A stretch of 51,853 bases of DNA from Prolixibacteraceae bacterium. GTDB taxonomy: Bacteria > Bacteroidota > Bacteroidia > Bacteroidales > Prolixibacteraceae. Positions 7,801 through 16,848 of the stretch are shown here, piece by piece (within the stretch, counting starts at the first letter, position 1; every line of letters starts with the position of its first letter). Where the stretch lies: NCBI GenBank assembly GCA_017998095.1, contig JAGODU010000010.1, forward strand, positions 1 through 51,853, in the 5' to 3' direction. A program made the translations under genes and the position numbers. The notes beneath the pieces were generated by a model that worked only from the letters and a program-made list of their open reading frames with translations, did no database searches and was not told the origin of the DNA.

Positions 7801-10800
7801 TTAGAATGTAATCTTAGCACTGAAAGTCCATGTCTTAGTAATCGGGAAGTTCCACGGATCAATTTCAGGAGAATAAGAATCTATATAATCAGTAAAATAC
7901 TTAAGATTATTACCTCTTACGAATAAAGACAATCCTTTGAACGGAGTCTTTTTAATTAATTTTGAAGGCACGTTATAACCAAAAGAAATATTCCTTAAAG
8001 AAATGAAAGATGCATCTCTTAGCTTAACAGCATCAGCAAAATCATATTCTTTTTTAGAATTTGGTTCAGGGAAGTCAGCATCCTGATCTTCCGGAGTCCA
8101 ATAATCTACTTTTATTTGATTATCTCTCATTGTAAGATTACCATAATAACCATTGATTTTTTCTACTCCCATTACAGCTTCAAACAATACTGTCAATTCA
8201 AAACCTTTATAACTAAATGTATTTCTCAAACCACCATACCATGAAGGTGTAGGACTTCCCAGGAAAGTTTTGTCAAAAGTATTAACTACACCATCAGGAC
8301 CTCCTGTAGGATTTGCTTCAGTAACAGGACCTGCAACATCGGCAATTTTAGCATCACCGGGGCCATAGTTTTTGTAAGTCGGATGCATTTGTTTTGCTAA
8401 TGCAACATCTGCTTCACTGGTGCTGTATATTCCAATAAATTTATAATCATAAATAACATCTATATCCTGTCCTATGAACCACCCATTAGCAAGGTCGTCA
8501 ACCGGATTTCCATTCTTATCTACGGCATAACGGCTTAAGCTTACAATTTCATTATGGTCTTTTGCCCAGTTAACAGCCATATCCCATTTGAATTCTCCGG
8601 TTAAGATTGCAAAATTGACGTTTGCATCAATACCCCAGTTTTTAGTTTTACCAACATTACTCATAACCTGAGTGTATCCTGTTGTACTTGGAATTTGTTC
8701 AGTAAGAAGCAAGTCTGTTGTAAGAGTGTTATAATAATCAATCGAACCTGAAATTCTGTTATCAAGAATACCAAAATCAATACCGGTATTGAACTGATTA
8801 CTCTTTTCCCATCTTAAATTAGCGTTCGGGAAAACATTTGGATCAGTTGTCTTTCCTGTATAACCTGTTTGATTAAAAGTATATATTCCGTTTGCTGTTG
8901 TAGCAAGATATCTGTATGTAGGAATATTGTCATTACCCATTATACCATAGCTAATACGATATTTCAATACAGAAATCGGATCAACACTCTTCATGAAACT
9001 TTCATTATGAACATTCCATGCAGCAGCAATAGATGGGAAGTTACCATACTTTGAAAGAGGTCCGAACTTTGAAGAACCATCACGACGGAAAGTTGCTGTA
9101 ACGTTATAACGTTCATCATAACCATAACCCAATCGAGCTACATAATATTCTTTACCCCATTCATCAGGATCATAAGCAACAGTTGATTTATCAGAAGGAA
9201 CTGAAGACATATCATTATATTTCAATACATCTGAAGAAGAGCCTTGTCCACGTGTATCTAAAGTGTATACATTATAAGTTTGTATACCGTAAACCAATGT
9301 TGCATCGATTGAATGAACATCATTAAAGATTTTACGGTAATTAAGAATATTATCCCACAAATATGTCATTTCTTCCTTTAACTGAATCCTGATTTGATTT
9401 GTTCCCGGATCTGCATCAAGAACTGAGTTGTTATATATTGAAGAATAAAACTCTTTATAATTCTCGAAACGTTGTTCAGCAAATGCGTTCATACGATAAG
9501 TAAGCCCATCAAATAATTTGATTTCAAACCATGGGTTAATATAAACCCTGGAAGCATTTCTGTCAACTTGTGATTCTCTGTAACGATAAAGCGGATTATA
9601 CTGGAACTGGTCACCTTTAACAGTAGGAACTAAACGATTATATTCATCATATAATCTTCCAAGAGGTGAGTTGCCAACAAAGTCACCAAAGTCGGCATTA
9701 CCCTGATATAATGTACAACCGGTTTCATCTGCAATACTTTTTGAAAGCTGAACTCTGGCTCCAACAGTAAGAAAACTATACGGAGTATAATCAGCATTCA
9801 ACCTTAATGAATAACGGTCGTATGTTGAATGTTGTGCTATACCATCTTCCAGATATACATCACCATTCATATAATAACGGAATTTTTCAGTCCCTCCAGA
9901 AAGAGAAACACTTGCATTTTGAATATTTCCTATCTGAAGGAGAATATCGTGCCAGTTGGATTCATTGATTGAATCACCATTACCCCAGTTTTTTAATTCA
10001 ACATCATCAAGAAGTTGTTCAGTTGTTTTAACACCAAGCCCGGCACCAACAGATGCAGCTTTTTTCACATCAACATATTCACGTGCATTGAACATAGTTG
10101 GTTGCATTGCAAGGTCACTAAGTCCATATGATAATTCAACATTCAACTGTGGTTTGCCAAAAGTACCATCTTTAGTAGTAATAAGTACAACACCATTGGC
10201 AGCACTTGCGCCATATATTGAAGCAGCTGCTGCGTCTTTAAGGATATTGATAGAAGCTATGTCTGCAGGATTGATTTCTGCAAGGTTACCACCGGTATTT
10301 GGTACACCGTCAATAACAATCAATGGTTCATTGCTTGAACTAAGAGATTTTTTACCACGGATTAAAAAGTCAACCCCTGATCCTGGTTTACCACTACCTC
10401 TTGAAATTTTAACACCTGAAACCTGTCCTCTAAGTGCTTCAACAACGTTAGGAACAGGAGCCTTCATGATTTCTTCTGTTTTGATAGATGAAATAGCACC
10501 GGTAACATTGTTTTTTTCCATTGAACCGTAACCAATAGCAACAACTTCGCCAAGGTCAACAAACCCTTGTTGCATTGTTACATTGATTTGTGTTTGGGTA
10601 CCGATTTCAATTTCCTGAGAATTCATTCCGATGAACGTAAACAATAATGTTTTTCCGGAAGCAGGAACATTAATTGAAAACTTACCGTCAGCATCTGTAA
10701 TAGTACCAATTGTAGTTCCTTTAACTATTACTGATACTCCGGGTAGTGAAACTCCGGTATCATCAACTACTTTACCAGTAATGGTTTTTTGTTGTGAAGC

Positions 10801-10989
10801 AGACTCTCCGTTAATTTCATCATTTATTTCAGTTCCAATGTTCCCAACAAATTCAGATTCATTAGCGGAATAAGAATTTGTAGTAAAACAAATCGACAGA
10901 ATAAATGAAAGAACGGTTATTTTAAAAACCGAACCGAATTTGGTTACTTTGGAAGTTATATACTTCCCAAAATTTAATTCATTTTTCAT
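7801..10989 (-). CDS. SusC/RagA family TonB-linked outer-membrane transporter
   Basis: The 1062-residue protein has a long signal region, then a carboxypeptidase-like beta domain (KTITGKVVDDTGVSLPGVSV to about residue 140), a TonB-box region with LGEVVAIGYG, a plug domain (NVVEALRGQVSGVKI, SLSSSNEPLIVIDGVPN, ILKDAAAASIYGASAANGVV) and a 22-stranded barrel ending in WTFSAKITF with the terminal aromatic residue. It moves oligosaccharides or other large ligands through the outer membrane with energy from TonB. It forms a complex with the SusD protein encoded just downstream. A LacI-type repressor is transcribed divergently 355 bp away, with a candidate operator between them, suggesting sugar-responsive control. 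Confidence 0.95.
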   Translation of the reverse strand: MKNELNFGKYITSKVTKFGSVFKITVLSFILSICFTTNSYSANESEFVGNIGTEINDEINGESASQQKTITGKVVDDTGVSLPGVSVIVKGTTIGTITDADGKFSINVPASGKTLLFTFIGMNSQEIEIGTQTQINVTMQQGFVDLGEVVAIGYGSMEKNNVTGAISSIKTEEIMKAPVPNVVEALRGQVSGVKISRGSGKPGSGVDFLIRGKKSLSSSNEPLIVIDGVPNTGGNLAEINPADIASINILKDAAAASIYGASAANGVVLITTKDGTFGKPQLNVELSYGLSDLAMQPTMFNAREYVDVKKAASVGAGLGVKTTEQLLDDVELKNWGNGDSINESNWHDILLQIGNIQNASVSLSGGTEKFRYYMNGDVYLEDGIAQHSTYDRYSLRLNADYTPYSFLTVGARVQLSKSIADETGCTLYQGNADFGDFVGNSPLGRLYDEYNRLVPTVKGDQFQYNPLYRYRESQVDRNASRVYINPWFEIKLFDGLTYRMNAFAEQRFENYKEFYSSIYNNSVLDADPGTNQIRIQLKEEMTYLWDNILNYRKIFNDVHSIDATLVYGIQTYNVYTLDTRGQGSSSDVLKYNDMSSVPSDKSTVAYDPDEWGKEYYVARLGYGYDERYNVTATFRRDGSSKFGPLSKYGNFPSIAAAWNVHNESFMKSVDPISVLKYRISYGIMGNDNIPTYRYLATTANGIYTFNQTGYTGKTTDPNVFPNANLRWEKSNQFNTGIDFGILDNRISGSIDYYNTLTTDLLLTEQIPSTTGYTQVMSNVGKTKNWGIDANVNFAILTGEFKWDMAVNWAKDHNEIVSLSRYAVDKNGNPVDDLANGWFIGQDIDVIYDYKFIGIYSTSEADVALAKQMHPTYKNYGPGDAKIADVAGPVTEANPTGGPDGVVNTFDKTFLGSPTPSWYGGLRNTFSYKGFELTVLFEAVMGVEKINGYYGNLTMRDNQIKVDYWTPEDQDADFPEPNSKKEYDFADAVKLRDASFISLRNISFGYNVPSKLIKKTPFKGLSLFVRGNNLKYFTDYIDSYSPEIDPWNFPITKTWTFSAKITF

Positions 10990-11243
10990 AGATTGTTTAG
11001 TTAGATATAATATTCAAATTGAAAAATTTCAAATCATTTTATAAAATAAAGTATTCCATTTTATATACATGAAATCCTTAATATACAAGACTTAGCTCAA
11101 CTATTTTAATTTTCAGTCTTTAAAAAAAATATTTTATTGATTAGCCTATTAAAAAAGTAACCCAAAAATTCACAGAACTTTATTATTGAAAAAACAAAAT
11201 AATTTTGTCAGGATTAAATTTGATATTAATACTTTAACAAAAC

Positions 11244-11262
11244 TTGTCAACAAATATGACAA
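11244..11262. promoter_or_regulatory. Inverted repeat TTGTCA-N7-TGACAA in the susC/lacI intergenic region
   Basis: Two perfect 6-base half-sites, TTGTCA at 11244-11249 and TGACAA at 11257-11262, face each other across 7 bases. It lies 15 bases from the LacI-type operator. It could bind a regulator, or form part of the susC upstream leader. The remainder of the 355-bp gap (10990-11344) is AT-rich and shows no gene. Confidence 0.35.
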
Positions 11263-11276
11263 TTTTTTAAATTTTA

Positions 11277-11290
11277 CGCAACCGATTGCA
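11277..11290. promoter_or_regulatory. Candidate LacI-family operator between susC and the regulator gene
   Basis: The sequence CGCAACCGATTGCA has the central CG and the AAnCGnTT core of LacI/GalR-family operators. The half-sites GCAAC and ATTGC are complementary at four of five positions around 11283/11284. It lies 55 bases before the LacI-type gene and 288 bases before susC, fitting autoregulation and possibly control of susCD. Confidence 0.6.
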
Positions 11291-11344
11291 TGATAAATTT
11301 ATTTTCTTGTTTATTTTTACATTGTTTTTATTAAACAACAAATA

Positions 11345-12367
11345 ATGAAAGAAGTTACAATATATGATATAGCCAATGAGCTTAAAGTCTCTCCTGCAAC
11401 AGTTAGCCGTGCTTTAAACAACAATTCTTCTATCAGCGACAAAATGAAGAAGAAAATAAAAGACAAAGCAGAAGCTCTTGGTTATAGAACAAATACCTTC
11501 GCAAGTAACTTAAGAACAAAAAGAACTTATACCCTTGGAGTAATAGTTCCTCGTCTTGACAGCAACTTTATGTCATCTACTCTTGCCGGAATAGAAAAAA
11601 TTGCTAACGAGAGTGGATACAACCTTATTATTAGCCAATCTTTCGAGTCGGCAAAAAAGGAAATAGCGAATACTTTGACTATGTATAACAGCCGTGTAGA
11701 CGGACTTATTGTTTCTCTTGCCGCTGACACTAATGATTTCAATCACTTTAAAAGATTTCTGGATAAAAAGATCCCGGTCTTGTTTTTTGATAGGGTGTGC
11801 AACAAACCGGGGTGTGTTAATGTAATTATTGATAACTTTAAAATGGGATACCAGGTAACTGAACATCTCATAGAACAGGGTTGCAAAAGAATTATGCATA
11901 TATCAGGAAATCGAAACAGAAATGTATACGAAGACAGATTTAATGGATACAAGGCGGCTCTGGAAAAAAACGATTTACATTTTAATCCCGAATTAGTTGT
12001 CGAATCTGCTCTTAGTATTGATGATGGAATTAAAATAGCTGAAGAAATTCTAAAAATGAAACAAAGACCAGATGGTATATTCATTTCAAATGACGCATGT
12101 GCTGCAGGATGTATGAGGACTCTCAAAAATAATAAAATAAGAATCCCACAGGATATTGCCGTTGCCGGTTTCAATAATGACCCAATTACCAGACTTGTTG
12201 AGCCCAAACTTACAACAGTTGATTATCCGGGGTATGAAATGGGAGAAATGGTAGCTAAATTAATAATTAATCATTTGGATGGAAGTTCAAATCTATCCGT
12301 TACTGATAGCATAGTAATGAAAGCTGAACTTGTTGTAAGAGATTCTACTCTAAAAATTAAAAAATGA
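11345..12367 (+). CDS. LacI/GalR family transcriptional regulator
   Basis: The 340-residue protein begins with the LacI helix-turn-helix (TIYDIANELKVSPATVSRAL, residues 5-24) and its hinge helix (YRTNTFASNLRTKRT). The periplasmic-binding-like sensor domain then shows the usual LGVIVPRLDSNFM start, FFDRV, GYKAALEKN, DGIFISNDACAAG and AGFNNDPI segments. Members bind a sugar or sugar phosphate and repress or activate nearby sugar genes. It is divergent from susC-susD with a matching operator in between, so that pair is the probable target. It ends next to a perfect 13-bp tandem duplication. The effector cannot be read from the sequence. Confidence 0.93.
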   Translation: MKEVTIYDIANELKVSPATVSRALNNNSSISDKMKKKIKDKAEALGYRTNTFASNLRTKRTYTLGVIVPRLDSNFMSSTLAGIEKIANESGYNLIISQSFESAKKEIANTLTMYNSRVDGLIVSLAADTNDFNHFKRFLDKKIPVLFFDRVCNKPGCVNVIIDNFKMGYQVTEHLIEQGCKRIMHISGNRNRNVYEDRFNGYKAALEKNDLHFNPELVVESALSIDDGIKIAEEILKMKQRPDGIFISNDACAAGCMRTLKNNKIRIPQDIAVAGFNNDPITRLVEPKLTTVDYPGYEMGEMVAKLIINHLDGSSNLSVTDSIVMKAELVVRDSTLKIKK

Positions 12368-12391
12368 ATTATTCTTTTGAATTATTCTTTT
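12366..12391 (+). repeat. Two perfect tandem copies of a 13-bp unit
   Basis: GAATTATTCTTTT occurs at 12366-12378 and again at 12379-12391, starting inside the stop codon of the LacI-type gene. It looks like a local duplication by slippage and places T tracts between the two genes. Confidence 0.8.
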
Positions 12392-12406
12392 TTTGAAGAA
12401 AGCTAG

Positions 12407-12414
12407 TACTTTTG
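12407..12414 (+). promoter_or_regulatory. -7 element TACTTTTG upstream of the DUF4494 gene
   Basis: TACTTTTG, followed by CGCCC, is an exact match to the TAnnTTTG element of Bacteroidota promoters. It lies 19 bases before the ATG at 12434. No good -33 element is visible at the standard spacing. Confidence 0.55.
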
Positions 12415-12433
12415 CGCCCAAAAATAAATTGTT

Positions 12434-12889
12434 ATGCAAACATGGTACGAATGCAAGGTCAAGTATCAAAAAATTGACCAAAATGGGTTAGAAAATAATG
12501 TAGTTGATAATTATTTAATTGATGCAGTATCTTTTACAGATGCAGAATCAAGGATATATGAAATAATGAAAGAAATAACAAGAAATGAATTTCATGTTGT
12601 CAACATCAAGAGGTCAAACGTTTCTGAAGTTATTTCAAAGATTGACGGAGAATGGTGGTATAAAGCTAAGATTTCAATTGTCAGTATTGATGAAGAAGCA
12701 GGTAAAGAAAAAAAATCCAATAGCTATATACTCATCATGGCAAACGATATCAATGAAGCTCTTAAGCATCTCGAAGAGGGATTATCTTATCTGTTAGTAC
12801 CTTACAACTGTACATCCATTCAATTGAGTACTATTGCAGACGTTTTTCCTTATATACCTGCTGCAACAGTAAACTCAATTCAAGAATAA
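12434..12889 (+). CDS. DUF4494 domain-containing protein
   Basis: The 151-residue protein starts MQTWYECKVKYQKID and continues with AVSFTDAESRIYEIMKEI and IDGEWWYKAKISI, the pattern of the DUF4494 family, which is widespread in Bacteroidota and has no established function. There is no signal peptide or membrane helix, so it is cytoplasmic. It consists of two similar beta-rich halves, each with a stretch that reads out of the frame Y/K-x-K-h-x-h (CKVKYQKI near residue 7 and YKAKISIV near residue 76), suggesting an internal duplication. It has its own promoter and no operon partner, because the next gene is convergent. Confidence 0.85.
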   Translation: MQTWYECKVKYQKIDQNGLENNVVDNYLIDAVSFTDAESRIYEIMKEITRNEFHVVNIKRSNVSEVISKIDGEWWYKAKISIVSIDEEAGKEKKSNSYILIMANDINEALKHLEEGLSYLLVPYNCTSIQLSTIADVFPYIPAATVNSIQE

Positions 12890-12931
12890 CTTATATATCC
12901 CCCTTCATTAATACGCTTGAATTATATGAAT

Positions 12932-13243
12932 TTACTTTCCAGCCCACAGGCTGTCATCTAACATCCATTTCTCAATACTCAATTCTTTTTCTTTTAAGTC
13001 TGGGTCAGGATTTTCCTTTTGAGTTTTTTTAGAATATTTCCAGTATTCTTCATCTGTCATCCACTTTTCGATTTTCAAAGTTTCCTTTTCTGAGCAATCA
13101 GATTTCACTTCTCGTAAAGCTTCAATGTTATGCTTTCCATATTTACATTTTTCAGTGTTTTCTTTTGGGGAAGTGAAACTCATAAGAGTAAAAGGTAAAA
13201 CTAATAAAGCGATTTTTCCGAAATTTAATGTCTGTGTTTTCAT
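12932..13243 (-). CDS. Small secreted protein with a duplicated IEKWM motif
   Basis: I do not recognise a named family. The 103-residue protein has an N-terminal signal peptide (about 1-24, LLVLPFTLMSFTS). The mature part is short, charged and carries two copies of one motif: LKIEKWMTDEEYW at residues 56-68 and LSIEKWMLDDSLW at 88-100, 32 residues apart. Two cysteines (C33, C50) could form a disulphide. The protein ends three residues after the second copy. It is a single gene, convergent with the DUF4494 gene and divergent from the ABC-F gene. The paired motif suggests a small repeat that binds something, but no function can be given. Confidence 0.7.
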   Translation of the reverse strand: MKTQTLNFGKIALLVLPFTLMSFTSPKENTEKCKYGKHNIEALREVKSDCSEKETLKIEKWMTDEEYWKYSKKTQKENPDPDLKEKELSIEKWMLDDSLWAGK

Positions 13244-13423
13244 GGCTTATTATTTAATATTTTAAAATTTTAACTACATACTATATGACATCTATGGTTT
13301 GATTTTGTTACGGTTTTCTGTTATAAATACTGTAAATCCAGTATTTGTAAAGATTAAACATTGATTTTTATCGGTAAAATTTCATCTCTGAATAGTAAAA
13401 AGCTTTTACTCCCTACATTCTAT

Positions 13424-13431
13424 TATATTTG
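13424..13431 (+). promoter_or_regulatory. -7 element TATATTTG upstream of the ABC-F gene
   Basis: TATATTTG, followed by CAACTC, matches the TAnnTTTG consensus and ends 22 bases before the ATG at 13454. The -33 region is not clear. Confidence 0.5.
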
Positions 13432-13453
13432 CAACTCAAAATATTATTATTAA

Positions 13454-15400
13454 ATGATTTCAGCAGAGCAGGTAAAATTAAGTTTTGGAGGTTTCGATCT
13501 TTTCAAGGGGATATCATTTATAGTAAATCTTCGGGACAGGATTGGTCTTGTTGGAAAGAATGGTGCAGGAAAGACTACTTTATTAAAAATTCTGGCAGGC
13601 ATTCAGAAGCCATCGGAAGGAGTTATTTCTACATCCAAAGATTTGACATTAGGATATTTGCCGCAAACAATGAAAATAAATGACACATCCAGTCTTTTTA
13701 ATGAAACACAAACTGCATTCAAAAAAGTATTGGATTTAAAAAAAGAGATTGAAGATTTAAATAATTTACTTTCAGAAAGAACAGATTATGAATCAGAAGG
13801 ATATCATAATCTTATTCAAAGAATAACTGATCTAAATGACCATTATAGCATAATAGGAGGACAAAATTACATTGCTGAAATTGAACAAACCTTAATAGGA
13901 TTAGGATTTCAAAGAAGTGATTTTACAAGACATACTTCAGAATTTAGCGGAGGCTGGAGGATGAGAATTGAATTAGCAAAGCTTTTACTACTTAAACCGA
14001 ATATTTTTTTACTTGACGAGCCCACTAATCATCTTGATATTGAATCAATTCAATGGCTTGAAGATTTTTTAAAGAATTATAATGGAGCTGTTGTACTTGT
14101 GTCTCATGATAAAGCATTTCTTGACAATGTAACTAACAGAACTATTGAAATATCTCTGGGGAAAATATATGATTTCAAAACCAATTACTCTAAATATGTT
14201 GATCTTAGAGCTGAAAGAAAAGAACATCAGCTCTCTGCATACCGCAACCAGCAAAAAATGATTCAGGAAGCTGAAGATTTCATTGAAAGATTCAGGTACA
14301 AAGCAACAAAAGCAGTCCAGGTACAGTCAAGAATAAAGCAATTAGATAAAATTGAAATAATTGAAGTAGATGAAGAAGATAATCAATCTCTCAACCTTAA
14401 ATTTCCACCTGCACCAAGGTCAGGGAAGATAGTTGTAGAAGCGCGGTCTTTATCAAAATCGTATGGGAATAAAAATGTATTAGACCAAATTGATGTAACA
14501 ATAGAACAAGGTGAGAAAATTGCATTTGTAGGAAAGAATGGTGAAGGGAAAACTACCTTAGCCAAAATCATTACAAGTGAACTTGACCACAAAGGTCATC
14601 TGAAAATCGGGCACAATGTTAAGATTGGCTATTTTGCACAGAATCAAGCAGATTTGCTTGACGAGGATTTAACAGTTTTGGAAACAATTGACAGAGTAGC
14701 AGTTGGAGATGTTCGCTCAAAAATCAGGGATATACTTGGAGCATTTATGTTTTCAGGAGAAACAGTAGATAAAAAGGTCAAGGTCCTATCGGGAGGCGAA
14801 CGAACAAGGCTGGCTATGATCAAATTAATGCTTGAACCTGTAAATTTTCTTGTACTTGATGAGCCTACAAATCATCTGGATATGAAGTCAAAGGATATTC
14901 TAAAGAAAGCATTACTTGAATTTTCAGGCACTTTGCTGGTAGTTTCCCACGACCGTGAATTTTTAGACGGACTTGTAAATTGTGTATATGAATTCAGGGA
15001 TACAAAAATAAAACAAAACCTTGGCGGCATATATGATTTCATTCAAAAGAAGAAGATTGAATCTCTAAAAGAACTTGAATCTATTAATAAAAAGACAATT
15101 AATGAAGAAGTCTTAAATCAAGCTATTATTAATGAAGACCAGATTTCTTTTGCTGAAAAAAAAGAAATAAATAAGCAAATAACTAAATTAGAGAAGTATA
15201 TAACTAATATTGAGGATGAAATTTCATCTCTTGAAGAAGAAGTTGAAACAATAAATATTAAAATATCTGATCCTTTAAATACAGATAATTCTCTATATAC
15301 AGAATATGAGAAGAAAAAAATAAAACTAGAAAATAAATACTCTGAATGGGAACAAGTACACAATGAACTTGACAATTGGAGATTAAAAAAAACATGGTAA
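13454..15400 (+). CDS. ABC-F family ATP-binding protein (Uup/YdiF type)
   Basis: The 648-residue protein has two ABC ATPase domains in one chain and no membrane segment, which defines ABC-F. Domain 1 has Walker A GKNGAGKT (about 34-41), signature FSGGWRMR (about 164) and Walker B with FLLDEPTNHLD (about 185). Domain 2 repeats these as GKNGEGKT, LSGGERTR and LVLDEPTNHLD. The linker carries the charged P-site tRNA interaction motif region. The last ~90 residues are a coiled coil of the Uup C-terminal type. These proteins act on the ribosome in translation or ribosome rescue. The next gene, rlmB, begins 9 bp downstream, so both are one transcript with a translation theme. Confidence 0.93.
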   Translation: MISAEQVKLSFGGFDLFKGISFIVNLRDRIGLVGKNGAGKTTLLKILAGIQKPSEGVISTSKDLTLGYLPQTMKINDTSSLFNETQTAFKKVLDLKKEIEDLNNLLSERTDYESEGYHNLIQRITDLNDHYSIIGGQNYIAEIEQTLIGLGFQRSDFTRHTSEFSGGWRMRIELAKLLLLKPNIFLLDEPTNHLDIESIQWLEDFLKNYNGAVVLVSHDKAFLDNVTNRTIEISLGKIYDFKTNYSKYVDLRAERKEHQLSAYRNQQKMIQEAEDFIERFRYKATKAVQVQSRIKQLDKIEIIEVDEEDNQSLNLKFPPAPRSGKIVVEARSLSKSYGNKNVLDQIDVTIEQGEKIAFVGKNGEGKTTLAKIITSELDHKGHLKIGHNVKIGYFAQNQADLLDEDLTVLETIDRVAVGDVRSKIRDILGAFMFSGETVDKKVKVLSGGERTRLAMIKLMLEPVNFLVLDEPTNHLDMKSKDILKKALLEFSGTLLVVSHDREFLDGLVNCVYEFRDTKIKQNLGGIYDFIQKKKIESLKELESINKKTINEEVLNQAIINEDQISFAEKKEINKQITKLEKYITNIEDEISSLEEEVETINIKISDPLNTDNSLYTEYEKKKIKLENKYSEWEQVHNELDNWRLKKTW

Positions 15401-15409
15401 ATTTAGAGG

Positions 15410-16156
15410 ATGGAAAAAAATGATTATATATTTGGGTTAAGGTCAGTAATAGAAGCTATTAAGTCTGATAAAATTATTGATAAGATTCTTATTAAAAGAG
15501 GCTTGCAAGGTGATTTATATGTTGAGCTGAATGAATTGATAATTCAATATGAAATTAATCATCAATTGGTTCCTGAAGAAAAACTAAATAGAATTACACG
15601 TAAGAATCACCAGGGAATAATAGCATTTATTTCCCCGGTTCCATTTCATAATGTTGATGAAGTTATTACTCAGGTATATGAAAATGGCAAAACTCCATTA
15701 TTGTTATATCTTGATCAAATTACAGATGTCAGAAATTTTGGTGCAATAGCCAGAAGTGCCGAATGTGCCGGAGTAGATTGTATTATTATTCCGGAAAAAG
15801 GTTCTGCTCAGATAAATGGAGATGCAATAAAAACTTCTTCGGGAGCACTCCATTCAATTCCTGTTTGTAAAGTTAAAAATCCAATTTCGACAATTAAAAA
15901 TATACATCAGCATGGAATTAAAGTATATGCTGCAACTGAAAAGGGAGCAACAAATTACTTTACTCAGGATTACAAGGTCCCATGTTTAATTATTATGGGA
16001 TCGGAAGATCATGGCATCTCTGAAGGAATATTAAAAATAGCTGATGAATTGGTTAAAATACCTCTGCAAGGGAAAATAGAGTCATTAAATGTATCAGTAG
16101 CTACGGGAATATTATTATTTGAAGTTGTAAAACAAAGATTTGAAAATCAAATGTAA
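15410..16156 (+). CDS. rlmB: 23S rRNA 2'-O-methyltransferase, TrmH/RlmB family
   Basis: The 248-residue protein has the TrmH/RlmB SPOUT layout. An N-terminal substrate-binding region starts YIFGLRSVIEAIKS, then the knotted catalytic domain shows LLLYLDQITDVRNFGAIARSA split by motif 1 (DVRNFGAIARSAE), motif 2 (IIMGSEDHGIS) and motif 3 (LNVSVATGILLFEVV). RlmB methylates the ribose of G2251 in 23S rRNA in E. coli; other family members act on nearby positions, so the exact base is inferred. AGAGG lies directly before the ATG. It is 9 bp after the ABC-F gene and ends 12 bp from the convergent Lrp-type gene. Confidence 0.88.
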   Translation: MEKNDYIFGLRSVIEAIKSDKIIDKILIKRGLQGDLYVELNELIIQYEINHQLVPEEKLNRITRKNHQGIIAFISPVPFHNVDEVITQVYENGKTPLLLYLDQITDVRNFGAIARSAECAGVDCIIIPEKGSAQINGDAIKTSSGALHSIPVCKVKNPISTIKNIHQHGIKVYAATEKGATNYFTQDYKVPCLIIMGSEDHGISEGILKIADELVKIPLQGKIESLNVSVATGILLFEVVKQRFENQM

Positions 16157-16168
16157 AACATCAATAAG

Positions 16169-16633
16169 TTAAGTAATCGGGACTTCCCTTTTGAATGTCT
16201 CTTCAAGTGAAATAAAAGTTTCAGTGCTTGTGACTCCAGATATTTTTTGAATATTTGCGCTTAAAATTTGCTTCAAATGCTCATTGTTTCTGGCAAAAAC
16301 CTTAGCAAAAATTGCATATTTTCCTGTTGTATAGTGGCATTCAACAACCTCAGGGATTTTTCTTAATTGTTCGGCTACACTCTCATAAATACCACCTTTA
16401 TCAAGAAAAATTCCTATATATGTACAAGTATGATAATCTACTTTTTTAGGATCAATGTTGTATCCTGATCCAACAATAACTTCCATTTCAATTAAACGAT
16501 TTACCCTTTGATGAACTGCAGCTCTGGATATTCCACATTCCACAGCAACATCCTTAAACGGAAGTCGCGCATTCTTTGTAATGATCTCCAAAATTTTTAT
16601 ATCGATATCGTCTAATTGATGTTTTAGTGACAT
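16169..16633 (-). CDS. Lrp/AsnC family transcriptional regulator
   Basis: The 154-residue protein starts with the winged helix-turn-helix of the family (DDIDIKILEIITKNARLPFK followed by DVAVECGISRAAVHQRVNRL). The RAM/AsnC ligand-binding domain follows, with GIFLDKGG, VVECHYTTGKYAIFAKV and the closing GVTSTETFISLEETF. These proteins form octamers that sense amino acids. In the Bacteroidota this size and sequence are typical of a conserved single-gene regulator. It is transcribed alone from the 215-bp gap before yqeY. The effector and targets cannot be told from the sequence. Confidence 0.92.
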   Translation of the reverse strand: MSLKHQLDDIDIKILEIITKNARLPFKDVAVECGISRAAVHQRVNRLIEMEVIVGSGYNIDPKKVDYHTCTYIGIFLDKGGIYESVAEQLRKIPEVVECHYTTGKYAIFAKVFARNNEHLKQILSANIQKISGVTSTETFISLEETFKREVPIT

Positions 16634-16797
16634 TTTTCTTAATTATTGGTTAATAAAATTTAGATTGATTCAAAAGTAAATAATTAAAAGCATTATTTCA
16701 ATTTGAATTAAAAATTTCTATTACAGCAAAATTATTTAAAAATTTTCATAGGATTATCGTAACCAACATATACAATCTTAAACAATAATTAAAAGTA

Positions 16798-16824
16798 AAG
16801 CACCACCTATATTTGATGGTGCTT
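16798..16824 (-). terminator. Terminator at the end of the dcw/yqeY operon
   Basis: AAGCACCA at 16798-16805 pairs with TGGTGCTT at 16817-16824 across an 11-base loop. Read on the minus strand it is followed by TACTTTTAATT. It lies just after the yqeY stop at 16849, closing the long minus-strand cluster. Confidence 0.7.
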
Positions 16825-16848
16825 ACCCCAAAAGTTTAGAATAAACTT

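Noticed and set aside
9956..10531. A long open frame (191 codons) on the plus strand
   Set aside because: It lies wholly inside the susC coding sequence on the other strand; its residues are low in charged helices and show no motif, so it is a shadow frame.
11573..12207. Open frames of 108 and 154 codons on the minus strand
   Set aside because: They are antisense to the LacI-type gene, which has clear family motifs throughout.
13429..13683. An open frame of 84 codons on the plus strand overlapping the start of the ABC-F gene
   Set aside because: It reads through the Walker A region in the wrong frame; the ABC-F frame has all motifs.
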